Source: Butyricimonas synergistica DSM 23225 | GTDB lineage: Bacteria > Bacteroidota > Bacteroidia > Bacteroidales > Marinifilaceae | DNA: 64,000 bases | Assembly: GCF_000379665.1 (NCBI RefSeq) | Contig: NZ_KB903370.1 | Coordinates: forward strand, 128,014 to 192,013 | Direction: 5' to 3' | Shown here: positions 27,235-35,927 of the stretch, in pieces | How positions within the stretch are numbered: the first letter of the stretch is position 1 | Layout of the letters: every line of letters starts with the position of its first letter | Position numbers and translations under genes: made by a program | The notes under the pieces: model-generated | Told to the model about the DNA's origin: nothing | What the model saw: only the letters and a program-made list of their open reading frames with translations | Database searches by the model: none

Positions 27235-28461
27235 TTATTTTTTCGTTATATACACGTTCTTACCTACAACGTTAAATACCGGTCCTCCCGCCAAAGTCAA
27301 ATTCTCCAACACCGTCTCCAACTTCTCGTCCTTGTTGATCAGACCGTTAAACGTATACTTTTCCATCCGCGAGTCCTTACAAATAAAATTCACCCCGTAC
27401 CAGCGGGACAACGTCCGCAAAACCACCTCCATATCCTCCTCCGTGAAAATAAATTTACCATCCTTCCAGGCTACAATATTAGCGGCATTCACCGGCTGCA
27501 CGGAGATAGCCTTGCTACCTTCATGCCACATGGCTTGCATCCCCGGTTCAAGCACGATCCTGGAAGCAGGCACATTTCCACCATCAGCAACCTCCACGGC
27601 GACACTTCCCTTCACCAAAGTCGTGAAAACACTTCGCTCGTCATGATAAGCTTTCACGTTAAAAGAAGTACCCAACACCCGCATTCTCAAACCATTCGCC
27701 TCCACGATAAAAGGCTTGCGCACATCCTGTTTCACCTCGAAATAAGCCTCTCCCCGTAATTTCACGACCCGCTCGTTTCCCACGAAACTAACCGGGAACT
27801 CCAGCTCCGAATCGGCATTCAACCACACCCGGGTGCCATCACTTAGCGACAAAAAATAATCGCCCCCGACATAAGTAATCACCCGGTTGAAAGTCTCCTC
27901 CACAACCTCGTCGGTCAAAAGAGAATCCCGTTTCACCTCATACGAAAGTTTACCACTCTCTCCCCGGATAATCGCCTGCTCCTGCTCCACCACTCCCGGA
28001 ATATCATTAACCAAATCAATTTGAGCCCCGTCCGCCAATATTAACATCGCCCGGGTATTCATCTCCGGCTTCGCCGCAACGATCACGTTCTCCTCCACCG
28101 GGGTAACCCGAGTTCCCTCATCCGGTTTATTATTCAGCATAAACAACACGGCACCCGCCAAACACGCGGCAGCCACACTCCCGCTCCCCCATCTCAATAA
28201 TCTCCTTGTCTGCCGTTTTCTCACCAAACGCCGGGCAATACTATTCCGCACAAGTACAAAATCAACCGATTCGTTGATTTGATCCTCCTTCCTCAATCTT
28301 TTAGAGATACTCTCCCCCCGCACGATTCGTTTATACAGTTGACGATTGTCCTCGCTTTCCCCCAACCAATCAGCCAGCACAGCCCGTTCTTCAAACGTCG
28401 CGCTCCTCAACCTGATCTTGACGATAATCTCTGCTAACTGTTTTGCTTTTGAATAATCCAT
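27235..28461 (-). CDS. FecR-family anti-sigma factor (locus B)
   Basis: A 408-residue protein with the family layout: cytoplasmic helical part (residues 1-95, KAKQLAEIIVKIRLRSATFEE), one membrane helix (about 93-110, SVAAACLAGAVLFML), FecR domain (GGDYFLSLSDGTRVWLNADS, LRGEAYFEVKQDVRKPF) and C-terminal DUF4974 (LSRWYGVNFICKDSRM). It is encoded divergently from its likely sigma factor at 28595, with a 133-bp shared promoter region, unlike locus A where sigma and FecR are in line. It probably senses the SusC 80 bp downstream. Confidence 0.94.
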   Translation of the reverse strand: MDYSKAKQLAEIIVKIRLRSATFEERAVLADWLGESEDNRQLYKRIVRGESISKRLRKEDQINESVDFVLVRNSIARRLVRKRQTRRLLRWGSGSVAAACLAGAVLFMLNNKPDEGTRVTPVEENVIVAAKPEMNTRAMLILADGAQIDLVNDIPGVVEQEQAIIRGESGKLSYEVKRDSLLTDEVVEETFNRVITYVGGDYFLSLSDGTRVWLNADSELEFPVSFVGNERVVKLRGEAYFEVKQDVRKPFIVEANGLRMRVLGTSFNVKAYHDERSVFTTLVKGSVAVEVADGGNVPASRIVLEPGMQAMWHEGSKAISVQPVNAANIVAWKDGKFIFTEEDMEVVLRTLSRWYGVNFICKDSRMEKYTFNGLINKDEKLETVLENLTLAGGPVFNVVGKNVYITKK

Positions 28462-28562
28462 AATAATCTTCTATTCGTTTATATAAAGACGTCGTGAAAT
28501 AAAAACGGGATGAATCAAAATCAATTTTTTTTGAAAAAAATATCTTTTACGAAAATTAATAC

Positions 28563-28570
28563 TATACTTG
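28563..28570 (+). promoter_or_regulatory. Candidate -7 element of the locus B sigma factor
   Basis: TATACTTG, 24 bp before the ATG, is one base off TAnnTTTG. The nearest TTTG upstream is 29 bases away, longer than usual, so the match is tentative. Confidence 0.35.
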
Positions 28571-28594
28571 CAATTGGAAATCACACGATAACGC

Positions 28595-29092
28595 ATGGAA
28601 GATTATTCAGCTTTAGAGAAATTTATTCGCGACCATTACGCATCCCTATGCGCGGTGGCTAGTCGTTTTGTCGATAATGACACCGCCCAAGACATCACCC
28701 AAGACGTACTTTTCAAGTTCTGGGAAAAACGGGAGAAATACATGAATATCGACTCGATCGACAACTTCCTTTTCATCATGATTAGAAACGAGGCAATAAG
28801 TCATCTTCGTCAAATGAAGCACGAGAGAGAACGATACGCCAAACTTCCGCGAGAAGAAAGTGAAGAACCGGCAATACTACACATTCTAATCGAAGAAGAA
28901 TCCAACCAGATTCTGGTCAACGCCATCAATCAACTTCCACCCCAGGCAGCCCTCATCATACGCCTCGTCCTCTCCGGCTACGACAACAAAGAAATAGCAC
29001 GCTTGATCGATGTCTCAATCAACACCGTCAAAACACTGAAATATGGTGCCATCCGCAAACTACGGGAATACTTCAATCATCACAAATTCTAA
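28595..29092 (+). CDS. ECF sigma-70 factor, FecI-like (locus B)
   Basis: A 165-residue ECF sigma factor: region 2 (about 5-75, DYSALEKFIRDHYASLCAVA, DITQDVLFKFWEKRE) and region 4 (about 105-160, INQLPPQAALIIRLVLSGYDNKEIARL compressed to LSGYDNKEIARLIDVSINTV). Length and motifs are normal. It is the only plus-strand gene of locus B and is divergent from FecR. Its stop overlaps by 4 bases the end of the convergent TlpA-like gene. It probably activates the SusC promoter of locus B under FecR control. Confidence 0.93.
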   Translation: MEDYSALEKFIRDHYASLCAVASRFVDNDTAQDITQDVLFKFWEKREKYMNIDSIDNFLFIMIRNEAISHLRQMKHERERYAKLPREESEEPAILHILIEEESNQILVNAINQLPPQAALIIRLVLSGYDNKEIARLIDVSINTVKTLKYGAIRKLREYFNHHKF

Positions 29093-30796
29093 CCCCACCC
29101 CGGCATTGAGGTAACTTCGTCATTCAACATTTCTTCCAATATATTTTCAACCTCCTCCGCTGTCGGACAAACAGCCAATATCTTTCCGTCCCGATCCACA
29201 AGGAAAGTCCCTCCTCCTGCTCCTTCCACGCAATACCTGAACCAAATATTCCCGATATCATTAATTTCGACTAAATTCAACCACGGATAACCATCTTGAA
29301 GTATCGCATTCTTTGCGCTATCCACACTTTTCTCCCGCGCCACTCCAATAATTGTAAAACCTTTTGATTTGTACTTTTCATACACCGGAATCATACTCTT
29401 CGAATGCTTTCGACAAGGTCCGCACCACGACGCCCATAAATCAATCAAAGCCACTTTACCATCAATCTGTTGCGACAACGTCACCGGATGTCCGTCAAGA
29501 TCAGGTGCCGTAAAATCAATGTATTTCCCTCCTACTTCAATCTTCCTCAATGACTCAAGCATCATCGCGCTCAATGACGTATACGAATGTTCCGGAAACA
29601 TCAGTTTATAAACCGAATAATACATATCCTCCAATCGTTGCAAATCCTTAAACGACAGCATATCGAATTCCCCAGGGAAACCATGTACCCGATATTTCAT
29701 CAAACACCTCAAATCATCCATTAACAAAAAATACGAAACCAAAGAAGGATTACGATCAATATAATCCTCTTTCCATTTTTGCTCCTGTACACGTAAACAC
29801 TTATTTTTCTCGTTCAGAGCCATCACTTGAGCCGTGTACACCTTCTTTTCCTTTTCCAATCGCAAATAAACAGCATTCAAACTATCCAATTTCAATCGAT
29901 CCTCCTGAAACTGAAACATCAACTGCTGCAATTCCTTCGCCAATGGCGTGAAATAAAGATCTTGACGAACTAAAGAATCATATTGCGCAGATAGCGCTTG
30001 GAAATGAAACCTTCCCTCTTTATCTTTCAAATACATTTGATACTCGCCATTGATACTACCACCATGAATTTTCGGGACAAAACCGCCATCTTCAAAACAA
30101 ATTTCAATATCCACCACTCCCGGTTCCGCGAAAAAATGAATAGGTCGATAAGCACTCTTTGCCAATTCATCGGCAAATATCAACTGGTACATCTTACACT
30201 CGTCCACCTCATGAACATATGTAAACTCCCCATCCCGCACAGGAATTATCACCTTAGGTTCTTGAACTCGACTATCGGCATCGTATTCCATCAACACCAA
30301 TCTATGACTCCAAGGACGGTCAACAACCTTTCCCTTGATCACGCAACTTTTCTCGTCCACATGCCGTTCTAAACCGACCTCTAAAAAAATTCCTTGGATA
30401 ACCCAATCATCCTCGTGCCCCCCCTTCCACGTAATCTATTTTCTTTTCACGTGCGTCCAAAGGTTCAAAATAAAGTTGAAAAGTCATCACACCGGATTCC
30501 GGTAAAAAAACTTTTTGGTTCAAATCAATCCCTTCCGCACTTAACAACCTATATTCTCGCCCACTATCTCCTTTTATAACCGTCCGTCCCGAAATTCGAA
30601 ACCATTCTCCGGGGAAAGAATTCACTTGCCCTGTTACGATCGTCGCATTTCTCGCCATCTCGATTTTCACGACATCAAACATATATGTATTCGTGCTCTC
30701 GTACCGGGGAACTTCAATTACCTTATTTTGTCCCCAGCCTGTCATCGTTACGCCTATCCACAAGAACAAGCAGAAAATCAAACGATCATATCTCAT
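29089..30796 (-). pseudogene. TlpA-family oxidoreductase split by a -1/+1 frameshift at a G7 tract
   Basis: Two adjacent minus-strand frames form one protein. The 5' part (30796 to stop at 30407, 129 residues) has a signal peptide ending TGWGQ and the domain beginning NKVIEVPRYEST, ending KKIDYVEGGARG. The 3' part (usually called from GTG 30360, 423 residues) has no signal peptide. Its frame stays open upstream and reads GGHEDDWVIQGIFLEV straight out of the G7 run at 30418-30424. One G fewer gives a single frame of about 568 residues. The 3' part carries DUF4369-like sequence and a thioredoxin fold with WCGPC (Cys313/Cys316, numbered from the GTG). Large TlpA proteins of Bacteroidota have exactly this two-part layout. 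The cause may be decay, a switchable tract or a sequencing error. It lies 51 bp after Tex. Confidence 0.85.
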
Positions 30797-30847
30797 ACCT
30801 TTCTTTTTAATAACACTATTTTTCTCCCCCCTCCCCGAAACACGCAG

Positions 30848-32989
30848 TCAATCCCGCGGACATTGCTTGATTGACAACCCGATCCGTTTCCGGGCTTTAT
30901 CCACTTGAGTCACCTTCACCATCACGTGCTGATTCAGCGAAAGCACCTCTGCCGGATTGGAAACATACTTGTCGGCAATCTCCGAGATATGCACCAACCC
31001 GTCCTGCTTCACGCCGATATCCACGAACGCCCCGAAATTCGTCAGGTTCGTCACGATACCCGGCACCACCATTCCCAATTCCAGATCATCGATCGTGTGA
31101 ATATTCTCGGCAAAACTGAACACCTTCGCCACCGAACGAGGATCACGCCCCGGCTTTTTCAACTCATCCACGATATCCTTCAAGGTCGGCAACCCGATCC
31201 GCTCGTCCACGTAACGGGACAAATCGATCTTATCACAAGCCGCCTCGTTACCGATCAACGAGGTCAACGGTAATCCCAAATCTCTCGCCATACGCTCCAC
31301 CACGGCATACGACTCCGGATGCACGGACGAATTATCCAACGGGTTCACCGCCCCCTCTATCCGCAAGAACCCGGCGCATTGCTCGAATGCCTTTTCCCCC
31401 ATTCGCTTCACTTTCTTCAACTCGTTGCGACTGCGAAACGCTCCGTTCTCCTTGATGTAAGCCACCACGTTCTCTGCCAGCGAGGGTCCCAACCCGGAAA
31501 CATACGTCAGCAAATACTTGCTCGCCGTGTTAACATTCACGCCAACCCGGTTCACGCAAGACTCAACCACCCGGTCGAGACTTTCTTTCAATTTCACCTG
31601 GTCGACATCATGTTGGTACTGTCCCACCCCGATAGATTTCGGGTCAATCTTCACCAGCTCGGCAAGCGGGTCCATTAAGCGGCGCCCGATAGACACGGCA
31701 CCCCGTACCGTCACGTCATATTGCGGGAACTCGTCACGGGCGATCTTTGAAGCGGAATAAATAGACGCCCCGCTCTCGCTAACCACGAAAACCTGTATAT
31801 CCCGGTCGTAGCGCAGGTTTTGGATAAAACGTTCCGTCTCGCGTCCGGCAGTCCCGTTCCCGATAGCAATAGCCTCTATCCGGTAAGAATTTACCAGATT
31901 CGTGATTTTGTTCGCCGCCTGCTTCACCTCGTTCTGGGGCGGATGCGGGTAAATCGTTTCATTATGCACCAAATTCCCGGTTTCATCCAGGCAAACCACT
32001 TTACATCCCGTGCGGAATCCCGGGTCAATCCCCAGCACCCGTTTATTACCTAACGGCGGGGCCAACAACAACTGCCGCAGATTCTCGGCAAACACCTTGA
32101 TTGCCTCCTCGTCGGCTTTCTGTTTCCCCGTTTGCAAATATTCCGTTTCTATCGACGACAACAACAAGCGTTTATAACCGTCTTTCACCGCCACGGCTAC
32201 CTGCTCGGCACTATCATTACGCGCTTTCACGAAAATTCGCTCCAACGATTCCAACGCCTCGTCATCCGGAATTTCAATCGCGACCTTCAATATCCCTTCC
32301 GCCTCTCCCCGTCGAATAGCCAACATCCGGTGCGAGGGAACCCTGCGTAACGGCTCGGAATAATCGAAATAATCGGTAAACTTCTCGCCCTCCGCCTCCT
32401 TGCCTTTCACCACTTTTGCCTTCACGACGGCAACCCGGTCAAAGAAACGGCGGACCGAATTGCGGGCTCGTTCGTTCTCGCTCACCCACTCGGCAATAAT
32501 ATCCCTTGCCCCCTGCAAGGCATCTTCCTCGCCTTCCACGTCGCCCTTCACGAAACGGGCAGCCTTCGTCCACACGTCCCCGTGTTCCTGCCGCATCAAA
32601 ATAGCCGCCAAAGGCTCCAACCCCTTCGCTTTTGCCTTCGATGCCCGGGTCTGCTTCTTCGGTTTATAGGGCAAATAAATATCCTCCAATACCCGCGCAT
32701 CCGTGCATTTCTCGATTTGTCCTTTCAATTCGGGGGTCAATTTATCTTGTTGTTCGATACTTTCCAGTACCGTCTTTTTCCGTTTTTCCAGTTCCTTGAA
32801 TTGCTCGTAGATTTCCCGTCCCAACCCGACCTGCACCTCATCCATGCTCCCGGTCATCTCTTTCCGGTAACGGGAAATGAAAGGAATCGTGGCTCCCTCG
32901 TCCAGCAACCCTAACAAATTTTTCACGTATCTACTCTCAAAACCACTCTTTTGCGCCACGAAAGCGATCGGATCTATATAATATTCCAT
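30848..32989 (-). CDS. tex: Tex-family RNA-binding transcription accessory protein
   Basis: A 713-residue protein with the whole Tex layout. N-terminal helical region (LLDEGATIPFISRYRKEMTG), YqgF/RNase H-like domain (VLGIDPGFRTGCKVVCLDE), helix-hairpin-helix region (NTASKYLLTYVSGLGPSLA, and FRSRNELKKVKRMGEKAFEQ) and C-terminal S1 domain (GIVTNLTNFGAFVDIGVKQD). Length matches the family. Role: cytoplasmic nucleic-acid binding linked to transcription and ribosome function; its exact activity is not settled. The minus-strand upstream region carries a TATCTTAG (-7-like) about 20 bp before the start. The downstream neighbour is the frame-broken TlpA gene. Confidence 0.95.
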   Translation of the reverse strand: MEYYIDPIAFVAQKSGFESRYVKNLLGLLDEGATIPFISRYRKEMTGSMDEVQVGLGREIYEQFKELEKRKKTVLESIEQQDKLTPELKGQIEKCTDARVLEDIYLPYKPKKQTRASKAKAKGLEPLAAILMRQEHGDVWTKAARFVKGDVEGEEDALQGARDIIAEWVSENERARNSVRRFFDRVAVVKAKVVKGKEAEGEKFTDYFDYSEPLRRVPSHRMLAIRRGEAEGILKVAIEIPDDEALESLERIFVKARNDSAEQVAVAVKDGYKRLLLSSIETEYLQTGKQKADEEAIKVFAENLRQLLLAPPLGNKRVLGIDPGFRTGCKVVCLDETGNLVHNETIYPHPPQNEVKQAANKITNLVNSYRIEAIAIGNGTAGRETERFIQNLRYDRDIQVFVVSESGASIYSASKIARDEFPQYDVTVRGAVSIGRRLMDPLAELVKIDPKSIGVGQYQHDVDQVKLKESLDRVVESCVNRVGVNVNTASKYLLTYVSGLGPSLAENVVAYIKENGAFRSRNELKKVKRMGEKAFEQCAGFLRIEGAVNPLDNSSVHPESYAVVERMARDLGLPLTSLIGNEAACDKIDLSRYVDERIGLPTLKDIVDELKKPGRDPRSVAKVFSFAENIHTIDDLELGMVVPGIVTNLTNFGAFVDIGVKQDGLVHISEIADKYVSNPAEVLSLNQHVMVKVTQVDKARKRIGLSIKQCPRD

Positions 32990-33020
32990 ACATCATTTAT
33001 TTTAGATGGCTAAGATACAC

Positions 33021-33366
33021 ACTCTTTATTTTAATCGATGCGTTTCTTGGCAAAATTATAAAAACATCGATCGACATACCTCTCTCACGGTATATTTCCC
33101 CGTGTCTTCTCCGACACTTCCCTATCTACCAACCGCTTGTTATTCGATTGCTATTCGATTATCATACGAGTAAAATGGTATAATAATACTTTTATAAAGG
33201 TTGATAAAATTGATAATGTATAGAGAAGTGTCGGGGAAGAGTCGGAGAAGACACGGGGAAAACATAGGGAAAAGTCATATTTTTGATAATTAAAAAAGCA
33301 AGAATTATTCATCTCACTCTTTATTTTAATCACTATCTTTACCGACAAAATAATAAAAAACATCGG
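33021..33366. repeat. Nested direct and inverted repeats in the Tex-LolD intergenic region
   Basis: The 394-bp gap 32990-33383 holds no convincing gene. Two direct copies of about 50 bp (33021-33070 and 33316-33366) share ACTCTTTATTTTAATC exactly and then AAAAT.ATAAAA.ACATCG. Between them a perfect 21-bp inverted repeat (33095-33115 with 33241-33261) can pair across 125 bp. The GAAGTGTCGG motif recurs around 33225, so the right arm appears partly duplicated. TATTCGATT is also repeated (33141 and 33152). A TATCTTTA at 33334-33341 may be the LolD promoter. Confidence 0.7.
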
Positions 33367-33383
33367 TTAAGGCGAACATTACC

Positions 33384-34031
33384 ATGATTGAGATCAAAAA
33401 TATAGTCAAGAGTTACGGGGAATTAAAAGTACTAAAAGGTATCGATCTCTCGATAAAAGAAAAAGAAATCGTCACCATTGTCGGGGCGAGCGGGGCGGGT
33501 AAAAGCACGCTGTTGCACATCTTGGGCACGCTGGACACCCCGGACGAGGGTGAGATTTTTTACGACTCGGTCAACGTGGCACGGCTTGCCCCGAACAAAC
33601 TATCCGCATTTCGCAACAGCAACATCGGATTCGTCTTCCAGTTCCACCACCTGCTGCCGGAATTCACCGCACTAGAGAACGTGTGTATCCCGGCGTGGAT
33701 AAAGGGTACAGGTAAAAAGGAAGCAGAGCAACAAGCCCTCGAGTTATTGAAAATGCTCGGGTTGGGCGACCGCACAACACACAAACCCAATCAACTCTCC
33801 GGGGGAGAACAACAGCGTGTATCCGTGGCACGAGCCCTTATCAATCATCCTCGCGTGATTCTTGCCGACGAGCCTTCCGGGAATCTCGATACCCGGACGA
33901 AAAACGAGTTGCACCAGCTTTTCTTCACCTTACGGAAAGAACTCGGACAAACTTTCGTCATCGTCACGCACGACACCGAATTGGCAACCATGTCGGACAG
34001 GCAGATAAAATTAAATGACGGTATGATTTGA
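33384..34031 (+). CDS. lolD: LolD-like ABC transporter ATP-binding protein
   Basis: A 215-residue ATPase of the MacB/LolD type: Walker [10 protein letters not shown] (about 36-44), the LolD-like stretch [13 protein letters not shown]-loop [18 protein letters not shown], signature [15 protein letters not shown], Walker [12 protein letters not shown] and switch His THDTE. Family role: drives release of lipoproteins from the inner membrane or powers a MacB-like pump. Neither a LolC/E-type permease nor a MacB-type protein is adjacent, so the partner must be elsewhere, as is common in Bacteroidota. Its last codons contain the promoter of the FKBP genes. Confidence 0.88.
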   Translation: MIEIKNIVKSYGELKVLKGIDLSIKEKEIVTIVGASGAGKSTLLHILGTLDTPDEGEIFYDSVNVARLAPNKLSAFRNSNIGFVFQFHHLLPEFTALENVCIPAWIKGTGKKEAEQQALELLKMLGLGDRTTHKPNQLSGGEQQRVSVARALINHPRVILADEPSGNLDTRTKNELHQLFFTLRKELGQTFVIVTHDTELATMSDRQIKLNDGMI

Positions 34032-34057
34032 GATTTCGCTCAATGTTCGTACATTTG
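34027..34057 (+). promoter_or_regulatory. Promoter of the FKBP gene pair
   Basis: TTTG at 34027-34030, 19 bases, then TACATTTG at 34050-34057 is a full Bacteroidota promoter. The -33 box overlaps the LolD stop codon. It is 44 bp before the first FKBP ATG. Confidence 0.7.
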
Positions 34058-34100
34058 CACCCTAATGAACAAAATATTTATTTATTAATTAAACCTTTCA

Positions 34101-34703
34101 ATGAAATATACCGAAGAGTTAGACAAAGTGAGTTATTGTTTGGGACTAAGTTTCGCAAGTAATCTCCTTTCATCAGGTGTCAACACCATCAATCCGGAAG
34201 CCCTTCTAGATGCGCTGAAAACAGTTTACGCCGGTCAAATGCCGGAAATCACGCCGGAAGAAGCAAATAAAATCTTACAAGATTTCTTTACCAAATTGCA
34301 AGAAGACAGAGGTAGCGCCGCTAAAGAAGCCGGCGAGAAATTCTTGAACGAAAACAAAGGACAAGAAGGTGTAATCACTTTGCCTAGCGGATTGCAATAC
34401 AAAGTAATCTCCAACGGCAACGGGGCTATCCCGAAAGCGAGCGATACGGTGAAATGCCACTACGAGGGACGTTTGATTAACGGAGCCGTGTTCGACTCTT
34501 CCTATCGCCGCGGAGAGCCTGCCGAATTCCCGGTAAACGGGGTGATTGCCGGATGGGTAGAAGCATTGCAATTGATGCCTGTCGGTTCAAAATGGCAACT
34601 ATTCATTCCTTCCGACTTGGCTTACGGCGCTCACGGCGCAGGGCAAGCTATCGGTCCGAACGAAGCTTTGATTTTTGATATAGAATTACTAGATATAGTA
34701 TAA
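34101..34703 (+). CDS. FKBP-type peptidyl-prolyl cis-trans isomerase (no signal peptide)
   Basis: A 200-residue FkpA/Mip-like protein. Residues about 1-85 are the helical dimerisation domain (LDKVSYCLGLSFASNLLSSG), and about 95-200 the FKBP domain (GLQYKVISNGNGAIPKASDT, VKCHYEGRLINGAVFDSS, GVIAGWVEALQLMPVGSKW, ending LIFDIELLDIV). The Tyr/Phe/Asp/Trp residues of the FK506 pocket are kept. There is no signal peptide, so cytoplasmic, unlike its paralog 17 bp downstream. Role: speeds proline isomerisation and chaperones folding. Confidence 0.93.
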   Translation: MKYTEELDKVSYCLGLSFASNLLSSGVNTINPEALLDALKTVYAGQMPEITPEEANKILQDFFTKLQEDRGSAAKEAGEKFLNENKGQEGVITLPSGLQYKVISNGNGAIPKASDTVKCHYEGRLINGAVFDSSYRRGEPAEFPVNGVIAGWVEALQLMPVGSKWQLFIPSDLAYGAHGAGQAIGPNEALIFDIELLDIV

Positions 34704-34720
34704 TTAAATTACGAAAAACT

Positions 34721-35422
34721 ATGAACGCAAAAAATCTATTTTTAACTTTAGCGGTAGCCTCTTTAGGTTTGGCAAGCTGCTGCAATTCTAATACTCAAAC
34801 CAGCGTTTCCATGAAGAACGAAAAAGATTCGGCAAGTTTCTACATGGGATGCTTCTACGGGAAAAACATGACACAAAGCGGTATGCAGGATCTGGATATG
34901 AATGCAGTGATCGCCGGTATGAATGCAGCCCTTCAGAATAAAGAAATTCCCAGTGACATGGAAATTCGCATGTTCCTGAACAAATACGCTCAAAAAGCCA
35001 TGATGGCTAAAGCTGAACAAGCATTGAAAGACGGACAAAAATTCTTGGAAGAAAACGCTAAAAAAGACGGAGTGAAAACTACCGAGAGCGGTCTGCAATA
35101 CAAAATCGAGAAAGAAGGTACAGGTGCAATGCCTGCTGACACGAGTGTAGTGAAAGTACATTACAAGGGTACTTTAATCAACGGAACTGAATTCGATTCT
35201 TCATACAAAAGAGGAGAGCCGACAGAATTCCCCGTTAACCGCGTAATCAAAGGTTGGACGGAAGCGTTGAAGATGATGCCCGTTGGTTCAAAATGGACTC
35301 TTTACATCCCGTCAAACTTGGCTTACGGACAAATGGGAACCCAAGGCGGACCTATCGGACCGAACGAGACTTTGATTTTCGAGGTTGAGTTATTAGACAT
35401 CGTTACCCCGGAAGCTAAATAA
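34721..35422 (+). CDS. FKBP-type peptidyl-prolyl isomerase lipoprotein
   Basis: A 233-residue tandem paralog of the preceding gene with an added lipoprotein signal (lipobox LASC, Cys about 20, followed by CNSNTQ). Helical domain about 30-115, FKBP domain about 118-228 (VVKVHYKGTLINGTEFDSSY, VIKGWTEALKMMPVGSKW). The pocket residues are kept. Location is periplasmic, membrane-anchored, so the pair gives one isomerase on each side of the inner membrane. The ATG follows 17 bp after the first gene and the two are one operon from the promoter at 34027. A terminator hairpin follows at 35451. Confidence 0.94.
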   Translation: MNAKNLFLTLAVASLGLASCCNSNTQTSVSMKNEKDSASFYMGCFYGKNMTQSGMQDLDMNAVIAGMNAALQNKEIPSDMEIRMFLNKYAQKAMMAKAEQALKDGQKFLEENAKKDGVKTTESGLQYKIEKEGTGAMPADTSVVKVHYKGTLINGTEFDSSYKRGEPTEFPVNRVIKGWTEALKMMPVGSKWTLYIPSNLAYGQMGTQGGPIGPNETLIFEVELLDIVTPEAK

Positions 35423-35450
35423 CGAAAAAACGTTAATATAAACAGCTATC

Positions 35451-35479
35451 AAGCCCAAGGATTCTTGGGCTTGTTTCTA
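35451..35479 (+). terminator. Terminator after the FKBP operon
   Basis: A stem of 8-9 bp, AAGCCCAA(G)/(C)TTGGGCTT (35451-35472), is followed by GTTTCT. The T-run is short, so some read-through into the DUF3127 gene at 35492 is likely. Confidence 0.65.
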
Positions 35480-35491
35480 ATAAAAAAAGAG

Positions 35492-35869
35492 ATGAATTAC
35501 GAAGTTACCGGAAAATTAATTTACAAAGAAGCCACTCAAAAGATCAGCGATCGTTTCCAGAAGAGAGAATTCGTGATAGAAGTTGAAAACGAGAAGAACC
35601 CACAATGGAACGACTTCGTGAAGGTTCAATTAATCCAGGACAGGTGTGATCTATTGGAGAATATTCAATTGAACGAAAATATTAAAGTATATTTCAACCT
35701 TCGCGGAAGAAAATGGGAAAATAACGGACAAGTTTCCTATTTCACGAACCTCGAAGGATGGAGAATCGAAAAAATGCAGGAACAAGCTCCCGCGGCTGGT
35801 GCCCCGGTTCCGGAATACCGGGTAGAGGACATCCCTCCCATGCCGGAAGCAGACGATCTACCATTCTAA
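35492..35869 (+). CDS. DUF3127 family protein
   Basis: A 125-residue protein from ATG 35492, preceded by AAAAGAG. A nine-codon longer frame begins inside the terminator region and is less likely. The N-terminal 95 residues (MNYEVTGKLIYKEATQKISD, KREFVIEVENEKNPQWNDFV) match DUF3127, an OB-fold-like Bacteroidota family that resembles single-strand-binding proteins. The acidic tail ends in DDLPF, the kind of C-terminal acidic/Phe tip seen on SSB, which recruits partners. A role with single-stranded DNA is inferred from fold and tail only. Confidence 0.85.
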   Translation: MNYEVTGKLIYKEATQKISDRFQKREFVIEVENEKNPQWNDFVKVQLIQDRCDLLENIQLNENIKVYFNLRGRKWENNGQVSYFTNLEGWRIEKMQEQAPAAGAPVPEYRVEDIPPMPEADDLPF

Positions 35870-35889
35870 AAGATATTTTTATCTTGTGT

Positions 35890-35920
35890 TTGAGGGGAAT
35901 TTTTACAGTTCCCCTCAAAT
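35890..35920. terminator. Bidirectional terminator
   Basis: A perfect 10-bp stem TTGAGGGGAA/TTCCCCTCAA (35890-35899 with 35909-35918) between the DUF3127 gene and the convergent broken lipoprotein gene. The flanks are AT-rich on both sides. Confidence 0.75.
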
Positions 35921-35927
35921 AATATTA

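Noticed and set aside
30360..30360. GTG 30360 as the true start of a separate TlpA gene
   Set aside because: The frame is open upstream and continues the sequence of the preceding frame across the G7 tract; the protein from GTG would have no signal peptide although its family is exported.
33151..33363. A 70-residue minus-strand frame in the Tex-LolD gap
   Set aside because: It covers the inverted and direct repeats, has low-complexity composition and no ribosome site.
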